Of a stretch of DNA of 64,000 nt, positions 21,026 through 32,936 are shown piece after piece. Within the stretch, counting starts at the first letter, position 1. Every line of letters starts with the position of its first letter. The stretch is from Closterium sp. Naga37s-1 (taxonomy: Eukaryota; Streptophyta; Zygnematophyceae; Desmidiales; Closteriaceae): contig CANJKZ010000460.1 of assembly GCA_947471745.1 (NCBI GenBank), positions 611,001-675,000 of the forward strand. The letters run 5' to 3'. Position numbers and translations under genes: made by a program. The notes beneath the pieces were generated by a model, which saw only the letters and a program-made list of their open reading frames with translations, was not told where the DNA came from and made no database searches.

Positions 21026-24000
21026 CTACACCAATTGCCTCCCCTTCCCTCTCCCTCCAACCCTCCCTCTCCCATCACTTCCCCGTCCCTGTCCTCCGCT
21101 CCCTCTCCCCCTTGCGTTTCCCTCCTTTCCTCCTCCCTTTCCACCTCTTCCCTTCCCTCCTCTTCTCCTCTTTCCCTCGCCAAGCTCCTCTGCTCCTCTC
21201 ATTTCCTCTCCTCCTGCATTTCCCCCCTCCCCAGCATCACCATCCATGCAAACCCCCACACTCTCTCCCAATATCCCTCCCCTCCTACCCCCTCTCCCTC
21301 TCCCCCTCCCCCTCCCCCTCCCTCTCTTTCCACCTATCTCAGACTCACCCAGCCTCCTCTCCAACCCTCCATTCTCTTCAGGTGCCCGTTCTGCTGCCCC
21401 TCTCTTCAGGTGCCCGTTCTCTTTTGAAACATTCTCATCTCGGGCTGCCCGTCTCTTTCTCGACCCCATGGAGTTATTTTCTTCCTGGTCTGCCCGCCTC
21501 TTTCTCGCCCGTTTCGATATAAGTGATGCATCCGCTACTGCAGAAGAATCAGCAACAGCACCAGCACCAGCATCGCCGCTGCTAGCACCATCTGCACCGC
21601 ACCCAACCGCGCAGTTGGCTTTATCAGAGCCATCCAAACCACTTGCATGCAACCCCCTCCTGTCCCCAGCCACTTCCAAGCCTCCTCTACCGAACCTGGA
21701 TCGGCGCACCGGTTTACTGCTCCGAGCCTTCCTCACGCAAGCCTGAACTCCACTTAGCATTGCATCCCTAGCCTCTGGCCCATTCCCAATCCAAACCTCT
21801 GGCCCGTTCCCAAACCTAGTCTTTGCCCCGTTCCCATTCCTGTCCTCCGGTTCATTCCCATCCCTCCTTCCATTTACAGCCTCACGAGAAACAGCCTCTG
21901 GGGTAGAGCTTTGAAAAGTCCCATTTCTTGCCTCAGTCGACCCGGTTCCAGCCCTAGCCTCGGGGTCAGACATTTGAGACGTCTCATAACCAGGAATAAG
22001 AGAATCTCGTTCGGAGCCTTGGACCTGTATTTCCCCAAGAAAGTTTTCATCTGCCCGGCCTCCTCTTCCAGCCTCCTCCACGCTCACTTCAATTCTTTGC
22101 TCCCCTTGCTCTTCCCCCTCCTCGCTTCGCTCCATTCCTCCTCCTCCTCCCGTGAATCCCCCATTGGGATCTCCTAGCCCACCCCTGTCCTCTTGCTCCT
22201 CTCCTCGCTCCTCTTGCCCCTCTCCTCCTTCCTGTTCCCCGCTCTCCTCTTGCCCCTCCCCTCCTTCCTGTCCCCCTCTATCCTCTTGATCCGCTCCTCC
22301 TTCCTGTCCCTCCCTCTCCTCTTGCTCTCCTCTTCCCACCTGATTCATTAAACCCTGTGAAACATCTATTTCCTCCTCTCCCACACCACCTGCCCCTGAT
22401 CCCTCTTCCTGCCCGACCATATCACGTCCTCTTCCCTTTCTCCTCCTTTTGACAGCTCTTAAAAGCGACTCCTGCCCCTCCACATCCTCTCCTCGTTTCT
22501 TTCTTCCCCGTTTTAGGCTCCTCACAGGTGACTCTTGCCCTTCCCTGTCAATTTTTCTTCCCACTCCTCCCCTTCTCGCTTTCCTGCCTCCCTTTCTTTC
22601 CCCCCCTTTCACGCCTCCTCCCCCCCTCACTCCTTCTCTCCTAGTCACGTCCTCTCCCTCACCTCTCACGCCCTCTTCCCCATTCACACCTTCATTCTCC
22701 ATCACACCTCCCTCCCTCTCACCTTCTCCCTCCCTCACATCTCCTCCCTCCCTCACACCTTCTCCATCTCCCATTCCTCTACTCCTTCTTGTCCCTCCCT
22801 CACTCCCTCCCTCTCCCCCACTCGCTCCCCCATACCCAACTGGCAACCCCCCTCCTCGAATCCAATGCAGCAGCACCATTTGCTGCAGATTCCGAGCCTG
22901 AGCCTCGGTCCGAGCCTGTTTGGTCCGGCGCACGAGCCTCCTTCGTGCTGCTGCCCGAACCTGATCGGTCCAGGGCCGGTCTACGATGCTCCAGCCAATG
23001 GGAAGAAAAGGAGGTGGTAACCGTTGTGGTGGATGTAACAGCGAGGGATGTAACACGGACGGGTGTAACAAGGGAGGTCGTACGAAGTGGGGTTGGTGTG
23101 GAAAAGAGGGGGGGAAGAGGAACGGCGGCGGGGGAAAAGGAGGAGGGAGAGAGGGGTTGAAGAGAAGGGGATGGGATGAAGGGGGATGGAGGGACGAGGG
23201 GGTAGCTGAAGGTGCAGCAGCAGGAACAGTGGTAGGAGGAGCAGAAGAGGGGGAGCTTGGGAGCATCCCTGCAGTTGCTCCTTCTTCTTCTCCTCCTCCA
23301 TTTCCCCTGTCTCCTCCTCCTTCTATTCCTCTTGCCCCTCCCTCTTCTCCTCCCCCTTCCTCTCCCCCATCCCCTGTCTTTTCACCACCCTCCCCCTCCC
23401 CCTTCCTGCCACTTCTCTGACCCCTTCCACCCTCTCTTTCCTCCTCTTGCTCCCCCATCTCTTCCCCATTACCCCCCTCTGCCCCGGCCTTGCTCCCCTT
23501 GGCCTTCCCCCCTTCCGCCTTCCCCCCTTTGCTCTTCTTCCCCCTCCCTCTGGAGTCCCCTGGTGCTCTCAGGAGTCGACGGCGAGGGGGAGGGGGAGGG
23601 GGAGGGGGAGGGGGAATAGCAGGGGAAGGGATAGGCGCAGCACGGGCAGGAGGAGCAAGAGCGGGGGGGGTTGAAGTAGCAGGGGGAGCAGGAGCTGCAG
23701 GGGGAGCAGGAGCAGGGGCAGTGGGGATAAGGCTAGCAGGAGCAGGAGGAGCAGGAGTAGGAGCAGAAGCAGAACAGGTAGGAAGAGGAACAGGGTGGGG
23801 GTGAGTAAGGGTAGTAGGGACAAGGGTAGCAGGAGCAGGAGGAGGAGCAGTAGCAGGGGCAGTAGGGACAAGGGTAGCAGGAGCAGGAGGAGCAGGAAGA
23901 TTAGGAACAGGGGGGGGATGAGTAAGGGTAGTAAGGAGGGACGGAGCAGCAGGAGCAGGAGCAGGGGCAGTGGGAGCAGCAGGAGCAAGGGCAGGGGCAG

Positions 24001-27000
24001 TAGGAGCAGCAGGAGGGCGGGCAGGTGAATGGGCAGGAACTGGGGCAGCAAAATCTGCAGGAGAAGCAGCTGATGCAATCGGTGCTGTAGTTGCTACTAG
24101 TACTGCTGGTGCCGACGGTAGTGTTCTAAGTGCTGATGGTGGTGGCGCTGACACGGTTGCTCCAAGTTGCATTGAAGTTGGTAACAACGATTCGTTTGTT
24201 CCTGCTGCACCTGCACTGCCACCAGCAGCAGCAGCAGCACCACCACCACTACCACTAGCACCACTTGTTGCTGCGACAATATTTGGCAGTGGTGTGACTA
24301 TATTTTGTGGTGGAGTGACTATACTTGGTGGTGGTACGACTATGTCCCGTGGTGCCGTTCCGACAATTGATGCTGTGACTGAATGTGGAGATGCTATCGC
24401 ATGTGCTGGTGTGACTGCCCCTGCTGCCACCACAGCACCCAGCGATCCATCTGCCTCCTGTGCTGCATTTGGTGGTGGCGTGGGGACTAAATGTGGCGGT
24501 GCCGTTGTTGCACTTGTTGGTGTGACTCCCCCTGTTGCCGCCACACCACTCAGTGCTCCATCTGCCTCCTCTGCTGCATCTCCTAGCCTCCGTCTCTTCT
24601 GCCTCTCTCCTTTTCGATGCATCTTGAGCCACTGCCTGCAGCGTAGGAGCATGCATCAAGTCAGCAATGCCACGGGAAAACAATGATGTAACATCTACCG
24701 TACTGTAAAAAGTGATCGTGAAAAAGTGATCGTGAAAAAGGCAGGTGTGAACAAAATGCACCTCGCCTCGCACGATCTTCCAATTCGATTTTCTTAAGGC
24801 GCAGCATATGAATTGGAAAAGAAATAAAAAGCAGACAGCAGATAATCACATTGCACTTCTTTGATCTCTAGTTAGTTTCCCTACCTCTTGCACTGGCAGT
24901 CCGTTCTAGGCTAGCAAGCAACAGTCACACTGTGAGGTGCTCCAGTCTTTACCCTTTTCAAGATGCCTCAGTACAAAAAGAACCACTTTTGTTTCTTACC
25001 TCTTGCACTGGCAGTCCGTTCTGGGCCAGCAAGCAACAGCCACGTTTGTCCAATTCCCCACGCCGAACCTCCCCACAGCCTCCTCCAGCCGCCGAACCTC
25101 CTCGACGGACCACGGCCCGAACCTGAGGTTCGGGTCGAGCACGTTGCACCAGCGCTCCCGAACCTGCACCTCGGTGCGGTTCGGCACCAGGGCCGCGATT
25201 CTCCTCCAATGGGGAGTGCCGAAGACGCCCACGGCCAATCGCAGCCTGTCGTTCTCCTCGGGGGTCCACGCCGCTCTGCTGACGTGGCGCAGATGATGCT
25301 GCCAGCTGGACAAAGAGGATAAGGATAATGATACCAGAGAAAGGAGGCAAGGTGTGGAGTCACATCAAATAAGGGAATTGGACGTGGGAGAGGGACTCGT
25401 GTTTCAACCGCTCACCTCCTTACAGCCACTCACCTCCTTACAGCCACTCACCTCCTTACAATCACTCACTGCTGCAAGCACTCTCTGCAGGGTACTTTCT
25501 GACCAGTCAGATCAGAAAGCACTCACCGCTGCAAGCACTCCCTGCCGCTCCGCCCTTCCACCGCCAGCGCCATTGCCGCCCAGTTCACCTCCCGGCGCCG
25601 CTAAAGTCTGTCCTCTCCCTCCCTCTCAGCCTGTTCACCTGAAGTTTGATACTACTTCAGTTCTGAGACGTCTTAACCCTAGCTTGCTAGAACATTACAG
25701 TCACTCACCTCCTTACAGCCGCTCACCATAACAACTCCCCTCCTTACAATCACCAGCCACTCACCGTTGCAAGCACTCCCTGCCGCTCCGCCCTTCCACC
25801 GCCAGCGCCACAGCCGCCCAGTTCACCTCCCCGTGCCGCCTCACAGCCGCTGTCAGCTGTCTGTCCTCTTCTGCCGACCAATGGCGTCGCGCCACGTGGG
25901 GGTTCCACCACTTCTGGTACCCCATCAGACACTGTAGCGCCGTCCTCCTCCTCCTCTTCCCCCCCTTCTCACTCGCCTTCCCTTCCCCTCCTCCTTTCCC
26001 TCCTCTTCCCCCTCCTCTCTGCCTTCCTACCCCTTGTCCACCCGCCCTTCTCTCCCCATCATTCTCCCTTCCCACACCCTCTCCCCCCTCCTCCCACTCC
26101 ACGTCCTCTCCCTCCTCCTCCTCCCTCACTCTCCGGTTTACCTCCTCTGCAATCCCCTCCCACCCACACAGCCCTCTACTCTCCGCCACCTCCTTCAGAA
26201 TCTCCTCCTCCCTCTCACTTTATTCGCCCCACGTGATGCTCGGATCGTCCACGTTCAACCACCTAAAACGCAAGGGAAACACTCAAACCGTTTTGAACTG
26301 CTCTGAACCGCTCATTTCACCCTCCCAGCCACTCAGTACCCTACTCTCCACCACCTCCTTCAAAATCTCAGCCTCCCTCTCGCTCCACTCACCCCACGTT
26401 ATGCTCGGGTTGTCCACGTTCAACCACCTGAAACGTTAAGAAAAGACTGAAACCGTTTTGAACCGCACTGAACCACTCCGTTCACCCTTCCACCCACACA
26501 AACCGCTACCCTCCCGCACCTCCTTGACGTATTCTTCATCGATGTCCTGGTGCTGCATTGAACTCACCTGACTGTTCTTCACCGCACTCAACACCCCAAA
26601 AGTACCTCACCTTCAATCTAAACCTACCACTCTCTTAGACCAATTCCAATCTTAACCTACCGAACCGCAATTCACCGCACTCAGCCCCCCTTGTTACCTC
26701 AATTTGCACTCGAGTGCAGTACGCCTGAGGTGCAGCCCCCTTCCGAGGCTCCTATTGGCCGGATTCACAAATGCAGCTGCAACTGTCGACCAATCAACTC
26801 GCGCCACGGCAGCACGCATGGCCTCTGGTGTGAGTTGGCGAGATTTGATCTCTGCAATGGTCCGCTGGAGCATAGACCTGAGGTGTGGCCAAAGGGGGTC
26901 AAGACATATAAGAAAGCGGAGGAGAAAACGGAGAGCGGGAACTTAGGGAACGTGTGGGCAGCGGCAGCACACATGGCCTCTGGTGTGAACTGGCGCGATC

Positions 27001-29201
27001 TGATCTCTGCTATGGTGCGCGGGAAGAGAGACCTGGGGGGAGGGGAGCAGAGTGAGAAAGAGGAAAGATGAGGAGGCGGAGGGGGGAAGAGTGGGGAATG
27101 GGTGGTGGAAGCATTGGAAGGGGCAGCATGCATGGCCACGGGAATGAGTGTATGAAATGGGGGGGAGTGTTTGAAGAATCTGATCCTGGCTATGGTGCGG
27201 TGGAGGAGATACCTGGGGTTGAAAGCGGGGGAGAAAAGGGGGGGAGCGTTTGCAATAGAGGAGTAAAAGGAGAGGAAGGAAGGGGTGTGAACGGCCTCTC
27301 TTGTGAGCTAGCGCCCCACTCACTCGCACGCTCACTCCTCTATAAACCCCTGCACCACCTGTTGCTCCACGCCCTCCCTACTGCCTCACCCAACCCCTCA
27401 CTCACATCTCAATCTCTGGAGTTGCTCTCAATTTTTTCTGAAGAGAAGGCCGCTCGCTCACCTATCAAAAGTGATCTCCGGTCGTTCCCTCACCGCCTCT
27501 TGAAGCATCCCCTGCACCACCTGCTGCTCCACCCCCTCCCGCAACGCTCCCACCTCGCCCTTCCCCCACTTCCTCCCCCGAAACACCAGCGGCATCACCC
27601 CTCTCAACCGCTCAAACACCCCCTGGTCCTCATTCACAGGCATGTCGCGCGAGGAAGCTTCCAGGTTGCTGCGATCGTGAGGATCTGGGTCGAAACCCAG
27701 GGAGGAGTACTTGTGTTTTCTTCCGCGCTTGTGCCTCGGTTTGGCCCAGTTCACTAGAAGCATTTCGGCTGCGTGCCCCCCGTATACACGACCCCCCCCT
27801 TCGCCTCCCCCTCCCCCTGCCATACCCGATACTCCTGCTCCTGCTCCTCCTGCTCCTCCTGCTGCTTCTGCTGCTGCTGCTGCTCCTCTTACTCCTGTTT
27901 CGTCTCTTATCCCCCACCCTGCCCCTCCCCCCAAGCCTCCGATCACTCTCTTAGCAGCTTTCCTCGCCCGAGTCTCGAACCCAGCCACGGTTCTGACGCG
28001 CCGAAGCAGCTCCCGAGCCTGTCCCTCCCGAGCCTCCACGGCCGTTAGCAAATCGTGAAGTGCCAGCTGGCACCGACGGTTGGCCTGCAGAGCGATTCTA
28101 ACTGCTGCCACGTCAGCAGAGGAGAGAAAGGAAGTTTCGGCAGGAGGTTCGGAAGCAGTTGCAGCAGGAAAGCCAGCAGGTTCGGTGGCCGCAGCCAGAG
28201 CTTCATCACCAGCAGCAGGTTCGGCGACCGCAGGAGGTTCGGAAGTAGGCTCGGAACTATGAGAACCACCTGTCCCATAACCTCCAGCTGCACCATCACC
28301 TTGTTCACCCAGGCCAGCTTCTGTTGTCTTCTCCAGGCTTTTCTCCTGAGCATCTGGTTCCTCCTGACCATCCACCTGACTGGAAATTTCTCCTCCTGGT
28401 GGTGCACACAGCAGCAGTGGTATCCCCCTTGATGCGGTTTCCCCACCTACTTCTGCAACTGCTGCCCCTTGTGCTGCTGGGGTTACCACCAACTCGGCAG
28501 CTGCAATTGCCACTAACGCGAGGCAACCCTGCGCATCTCCAGAGATTACCATAGCTTGTTCAGGCGCTACTCCCACCAGCACTGCCGTTGCCGGCACTTC
28601 CACTAGTGCTGTCGTCCCTGCTACCACTGGTGTCACCACCGAATCGCCCGGAGCGGTTACCACGAGCGCTTCTCCTGATATTACCATAGCTTGTTGAGGC
28701 AGCTGTTCAGGCGCTACTCCCATTGGCACTGCTCGTGGCTGTGCTTCCACTGGTGCTGCTGTTCCTGCTACTGGGGTTACCACCGTATCGTCTGCACGGG
28801 TTACCACGAGCGCTTCTCCTGATATTACCATAGCTTGTTCAGGCAGTTCTCCCTCTGGCGCTGCTGGTGGCGGTGCTTCCAGTGCTGTCGCCCCTGCTGC
28901 CACTGGGGTTACCACCGAATCTTCTGCTGCGGTTACCACCAACGTTTCTCCCGAGATTACTAAAGCTAGTACAGGTGGATTTCTCACTGCTTCTCTCTCC
29001 CCTGCCTCCTCCTCTGCTGTCTCCTCTGCCCCCTCCTCTACCCCCACCTCTACCCCCACTGCTGCCGCTGTGCCATCTGCCGTTCCTGCCAATCTCTTCT
29101 CCCCCTCAACCGCCATACCTGCTTGTGCTGCTGCACCATCACCGGTAGCAGCATCAGCCTCATCTCCAGGAGCAGCAGCAAAAGGAGCAACAGCAGCGGG
29201 A

Positions 29202-29236
<35 letters not shown>

Positions 29237-31777
29237 GACTAAGGTAGTAGCGGAAGGCTCTTGGATGGACTCAGCAGCAGGAGCAGGAAGAGCAAGGGTG
29301 GAAGCAATAGGAACTAGACTCAAGTCAGCAGCAGCAGGAGGAGGCGCAATTGCTGATGCCACCTTTCTGGAGGAAGGTGGGAGGAAGCTTCCAATAACTC
29401 CCAGCTGCCGTTCCAGCTGCCTCCGAGCCTCTGCAAGCTTCTGCAGCTCTCGCAGCTGTGCCACGTCAGCACGAGGCAATGACAAATCAGCATGCGGCAA
29501 TGCCACATCAGCATCACTCATAGCCACGATTCCTCCCCACTCTCTTCCCTCTTCATCCTCACCCCAACCCCCCATCCACTCATCACCATCACCATCACCA
29601 TCACCATCACCATCACCATCACCATCACCAGGCGCAATCACTGCCTGAGGCAACTGAAACCCTCCCACCACCACTGCTTCCAATTCTCCTTCCCCTCCTT
29701 CCCCTCCTCTCCCTCCTTCTCCCCCTTCTCCTCCTTCCCCTCCTTTCCCCCTTTCCCCTCCTTCCGCTGCAGCAGCAGCCAAATCCTTTCGGCCTAAAAC
29801 TGAATTCGGCCCTTTATTCCCTCTTCCCTCCCTTTCACTCACAACCCCTCTTCCCCCTTTACCCCCCTCCAGTCCTTCCCCACCCCCTGCCTTCCCCCTT
29901 CCCCTACCCCTTGCCCCTTCCATCCCCCCTCCCTTCCCCTCAGTTCCTGTTCCCCCTCTTCCCCGTGCCCGTCCCCTACCCCTTCCGGCCCCTGCTCCCT
30001 CCTCTCTGTCACCCTCCTCTCTGTCACCCTCCTCTCTGCCACCCTCCTCTCTGCCACCCTCCTCTCCGCCACCCTCCTCTCTGCCACCCTCCTCTCTGCC
30101 ACCCTCCTCTCTGCCAAGATTTGATGCCCTTCCCCTTCCTCTACCTCTCCCCCTCCTTCCTCTCAATTGTGTAACCCCGATTTCTCCCCCACCTTCCACC
30201 TCTTCCCCAACTCTCGCCTCCCCCCCACTCCGCCCTCTTCCTCTCCCCCTGCTACCCCTTCCACCACCTCTTCCCCCGTTCACTCCCCTACCCTCAATCT
30301 CCTCGCTTAGCTCACTAACCTCCCTCCGGCCCTTACCCCCCTTCCTTTCTCCTCCTGCTACTGCTCCGCCCTCTGTCCCTCGCACCCCTGCCTTTCTTGC
30401 CCCTTTCTCTCCCATTTCTCCCCCTGTTCCCCCCTTCTCTCTCGCCCGCCTTCCCCCCCCCTCTCGCTCTCCCAGCAGCCCTTCAATCTCCTCCAACAGC
30501 CAATCATCGCACTCACCCTCTCTCCCTCCCCTCCCCTTCTTCCCCATACCTCCACCTGTCCTCCCTCCCCTCCCCCTCTTCTCCCCCCCACCCCCGGCTG
30601 CTCCCACCCCCCTCCCACTCGTCTCCCCATCCCCATCAGCCTGGGTCGCCATAAAAGGATAACTCTTGGCAGACCCCCCCACCTGCTGCACGGACAGGCT
30701 GCAGATCTGCCGAGCAAACTCCAACAACGCCTCGTCCTCCTCTATCTCCTCCCCTCTCTCATCCTCCCGAACTTCCTCCTCTTCCTCCTCTTCTTCCTCT
30801 GAATCCTCCTCTTCCTCCTCCTCGGCCTCTGTTTCTAATGCCTCCTCTTCTGCTTCCTCTGCCTCCGCCTCATACCCTCCCCTCACATCACTAACTCCTT
30901 TCACTGCCGTTCCCTTGCCTCTTTCCTTCACAAGACCCACCCCACCGCTCACAACTCCTCTCCCCCGCCCCCTCCCTCGCCCTCTTCCGCCCTCTGCTGC
31001 TTTCCCCCTCCCTCTCTCCACCCCTCGGCCCCTCCCTCTCTGTGCCCTTCCACCCCGGCTGCTTCCTCCACCCATGCCTCTCCCTGCCCCTCTCCCTCCT
31101 CCACCCCCCTCTCGTCCTTCCTCTGAAACCCTCTGTGCCACCCCCCTACCTCGCCCCCTCCCTCCCCTCCCACCTCGCAACTGCGTTGCCTTCACAGCCT
31201 CCTCTCGTCCTTCCTCTGGAATCCTCGTCCCTCCCTTCCCACCTCGCGACTGTGTCGCCTTCACAGCCTCATCTCTCGCCGCCTCATGCATCTGCGTTCC
31301 TGCTCCTTGCGCAAAGGACAACGCTTGCACCTCACTTGCCGCCCGTATCTGACTTCCCGCCCGTATCTGACTTGCCGCCCGTATCTGACTTGCCGACCGT
31401 ATCTGACTTGCCGCCCCCTCCTGGTTTGAAGGCACACTTGCTGCTTGCTGTTGACCTGCTCTTGCCGCCTCCTCATCCTGCATCGATGATGTGGCAGGCA
31501 CTGTTGACGTGGCAGGCTTCACGACCATCATCTGACGCACCAGTTGGAGTAATCTGTCATCCTCGTCATCCTCTTCCCCCTCCTCTTCCCCCTCCTCTTC
31601 CCCCCCCTCTTCCCCCTCCTCCTCTTCCTCCTCATCTTCCACACGTAACCTTTCTTCAACATCCACATGCCGCCGTCCCCTCTCACTCATCTCCTCGCTT
31701 CCTCCCTCCTCATCCTCCTCCTCCTCTTCCTCCTCCTCGTTTTCCTCCTCCTCCTCGGTATCTTCCTCCTCCTCCAT
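21026..31777 (-). CDS. 4R-MYB / SNAPC4-like snRNA-activating protein, giant low-complexity form
   Basis: Plant-type four-repeat MYB of the SNAPC4 family, the DNA-binding subunit for snRNA gene promoters (nucleus). Exons (minus strand): 31777-27462; 26877-26698; a duplicated exon at 26427 and/or 26262 ending 25765; 25305-25000; 24635-21026. Exon 1 is acidic and Ala/Glu/Gly-rich, ending with HKRGRKHKYSSLGF and FRGRKWGKGEVGALREGVEQ, which matches the RKWTTKERKNLGKGI block before the MYB repeats in Arabidopsis Myb4R1. Exon 2 gives LTPEAMRAAVARVDWSTVAA. Then RWLNVD.PSITWGE, RTALQCLMGYQKWWNP, HWSAEEDRQLTAAVRRHGEV, AAWTPEENDRLRLAVGVFG, FGPWSVEEVRRLEEAVGRFG and CQCKRQWLKMHRK. The last exon is one 1,200-codon Pro/Ala then Gly/Glu-rich frame holding a basic block (RAAARRRLVRRTKQART). 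The start used is the ATG at 31777; an in-frame ATG at 32065 lies upstream of a TAG. The family call is firm; the exact R1 exon is not. Confidence 0.82.
24885..24935 (-). repeat. Exon echo of the last MYB-repeat exon
   Basis: Repeats the 3' end of the exon at 25305-25000. The + strand word CTCTTGCACTGGCAGTCCGT and about 20 following bases occur at both 24893 and 25001 with a few differences (GTTCTAGGCTAGC versus GTTCTGGGCCAGC). The copy includes the donor side, as expected for an echo downstream in the direction of transcription. Confidence 0.8.
25460..25620 (-). repeat. Exon echoes of the R1/R2 MYB exon end
   Basis: 25520-25600 closely copies 25757-25850 (CACTCACCGYTGCAAGCACT, then CCGCTCCGCCCTTCCACCGC). 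25466-25492 copies only the first part. On the minus strand these repeat the exon tail plus its GTGAGTG donor, encoding WAA.ALA..GR..ECLQR. Both lie downstream of the complete exon end at 25765. Confidence 0.8.
26200..26570 (-). repeat. Tandem copies of the R1 half-repeat exon
   Basis: Three related copies on the minus strand. About 26560-26470 encodes EYVKEVREGSGLCGWKGER. 26427-26310 encodes RWLNVDNPSITWGEWSEREA, then EILKEVVES, and has a TTTCAG acceptor. 26262 onward encodes RWLNVDDPSITWGE, then TAA (26222-26220) and SEREEEILKEVAES, with a TTTTAG acceptor. The copy that runs on into R2 carries the stop; the copy without the stop lacks the R2 side. Confidence 0.8.
26940..27240 (-). repeat. 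Exon echoes upstream of MYB exon 2
   Basis: 26960-27045 encodes RTIAEIRSRQFTPEAMCAAA on the minus strand, a close copy of the start of the exon at 26877-26698, preceded by a CCCCCAG acceptor. 27130-27235 is an older copy, readable as HRTIARIR and MHAA pieces. Both are truncated at the 3' side and lie 5' of the complete exon. Confidence 0.8.
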
Positions 31778-32065
31778 CAAACCGCCTCCCACCCCACCTT
31801 CCAGCAAGCGCGTCTCGCGTCTCTGTGATTGTGAATCTAACGGGAGGACTCTCTGCAACGGGAAAACGTTACTCGCCGAAAAGGGCGCGCCGAATTCGCT
31901 CTGAACTGCCGCAAGAAGGGCCTCGTCTTCGTCCTCCTCCTCCTACTCTTCATCATCCTTTTCCCCCTCATCGTCGTCCTCCTCCTCGTCCTCGTCCTCA
32001 TAGTTTTCGTCTTCAACATGTCGTTCGCCCACTAAGCTACTGCCACGTGTCCTCTGGCCAATCAT

Positions 32066-32936
32066 GATGATTCTCGATATATATACCCAGGAATGAAAAC
32101 GAGAAAAGAAAACGGTTTACATTAGGGACGAATGCGGTTTCTAGAAGACGTTTTCGAGCGCTTATGCGAGAAACCAGTTTGGTGGACGGCGGCGCATCAG
32201 TGACGAAATAGAATAAAGCTAATTTGTTGCTCGTTTTGTCAGGAACAAACAGTCAGTGTCTGCGGCAGGGAGAGCTACACGGATCGATTTTGATGAAAGA
32301 TCTAAAAGTCCTAAAGAGGGTTGTGGGTTGAAGGGGTTTCACAATGCCACGTGGCGGTGCTGTTGAGCAGATCGGGCTGCAAAAAAAAAAATTTGAAGGG
32401 CGCGTGTGATATTTTTCCAGGTTCATAAAACATATCGAACTTCGTCAATGTCGTCAGCAGTATCTTGCGAATAAACGTCAATCGCTGTATACGATAATAG
32501 TCGAGTCACGATCTGTGAACGGGACTCGAATTTGTACATAAACGTGCGAGCACACGTTTGTCAAACGTGTTTTGTTTTTGGCACCCACGATGAATAGACG
32601 AATCCGACGAAAATCACGAGATTAAAAACGCGTGGTAACCTTTTCGACGCCCAATAGATTGACGTTGCGCACTATATTGGGTAACCTACACCCCCTACGT
32701 GCGGCCCGGCGCTTCGTATAAACTCAGATTTCCACATTCGAACTTGGGTGTGTCATTGTGACTGATTAAAAAAATTGGGTTAAAGTTCGAACATCGATCA
32801 CAGCGTTGTTCGACCTAAATGTAAAGTAACATTCTAGCTAAAAATGTAGACTTTACAAAGTTCAAATATCCCACGCGCCCTAAATGCCCAGATGTCGACC
32901 CGAAGACTGTTCGACGCCAGATGCCGAAAAATTACT
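32066..32936. other. Divergent intergenic region
   Basis: AT-richer region between the MYB gene (-) and the SNM1 gene (+), presumably holding the MYB promoter. A minus-strand T5 run (32926-32930) seven bases past the tRNA end fits a Pol III terminator. Nothing else recognised. Confidence 0.45.

Noticed and set aside
29585-29632. ATGGTG/CACCAT hexamer repeat as an independent feature
   Set aside because: It encodes the GD repeat of the MYB protein exon; ordinary coding low complexity.
32700-32740. Possible snRNA upstream element (TTTCCACATTCG)
   Set aside because: Only partly like the plant USE, with no correctly spaced TATA box or snRNA sequence nearby.
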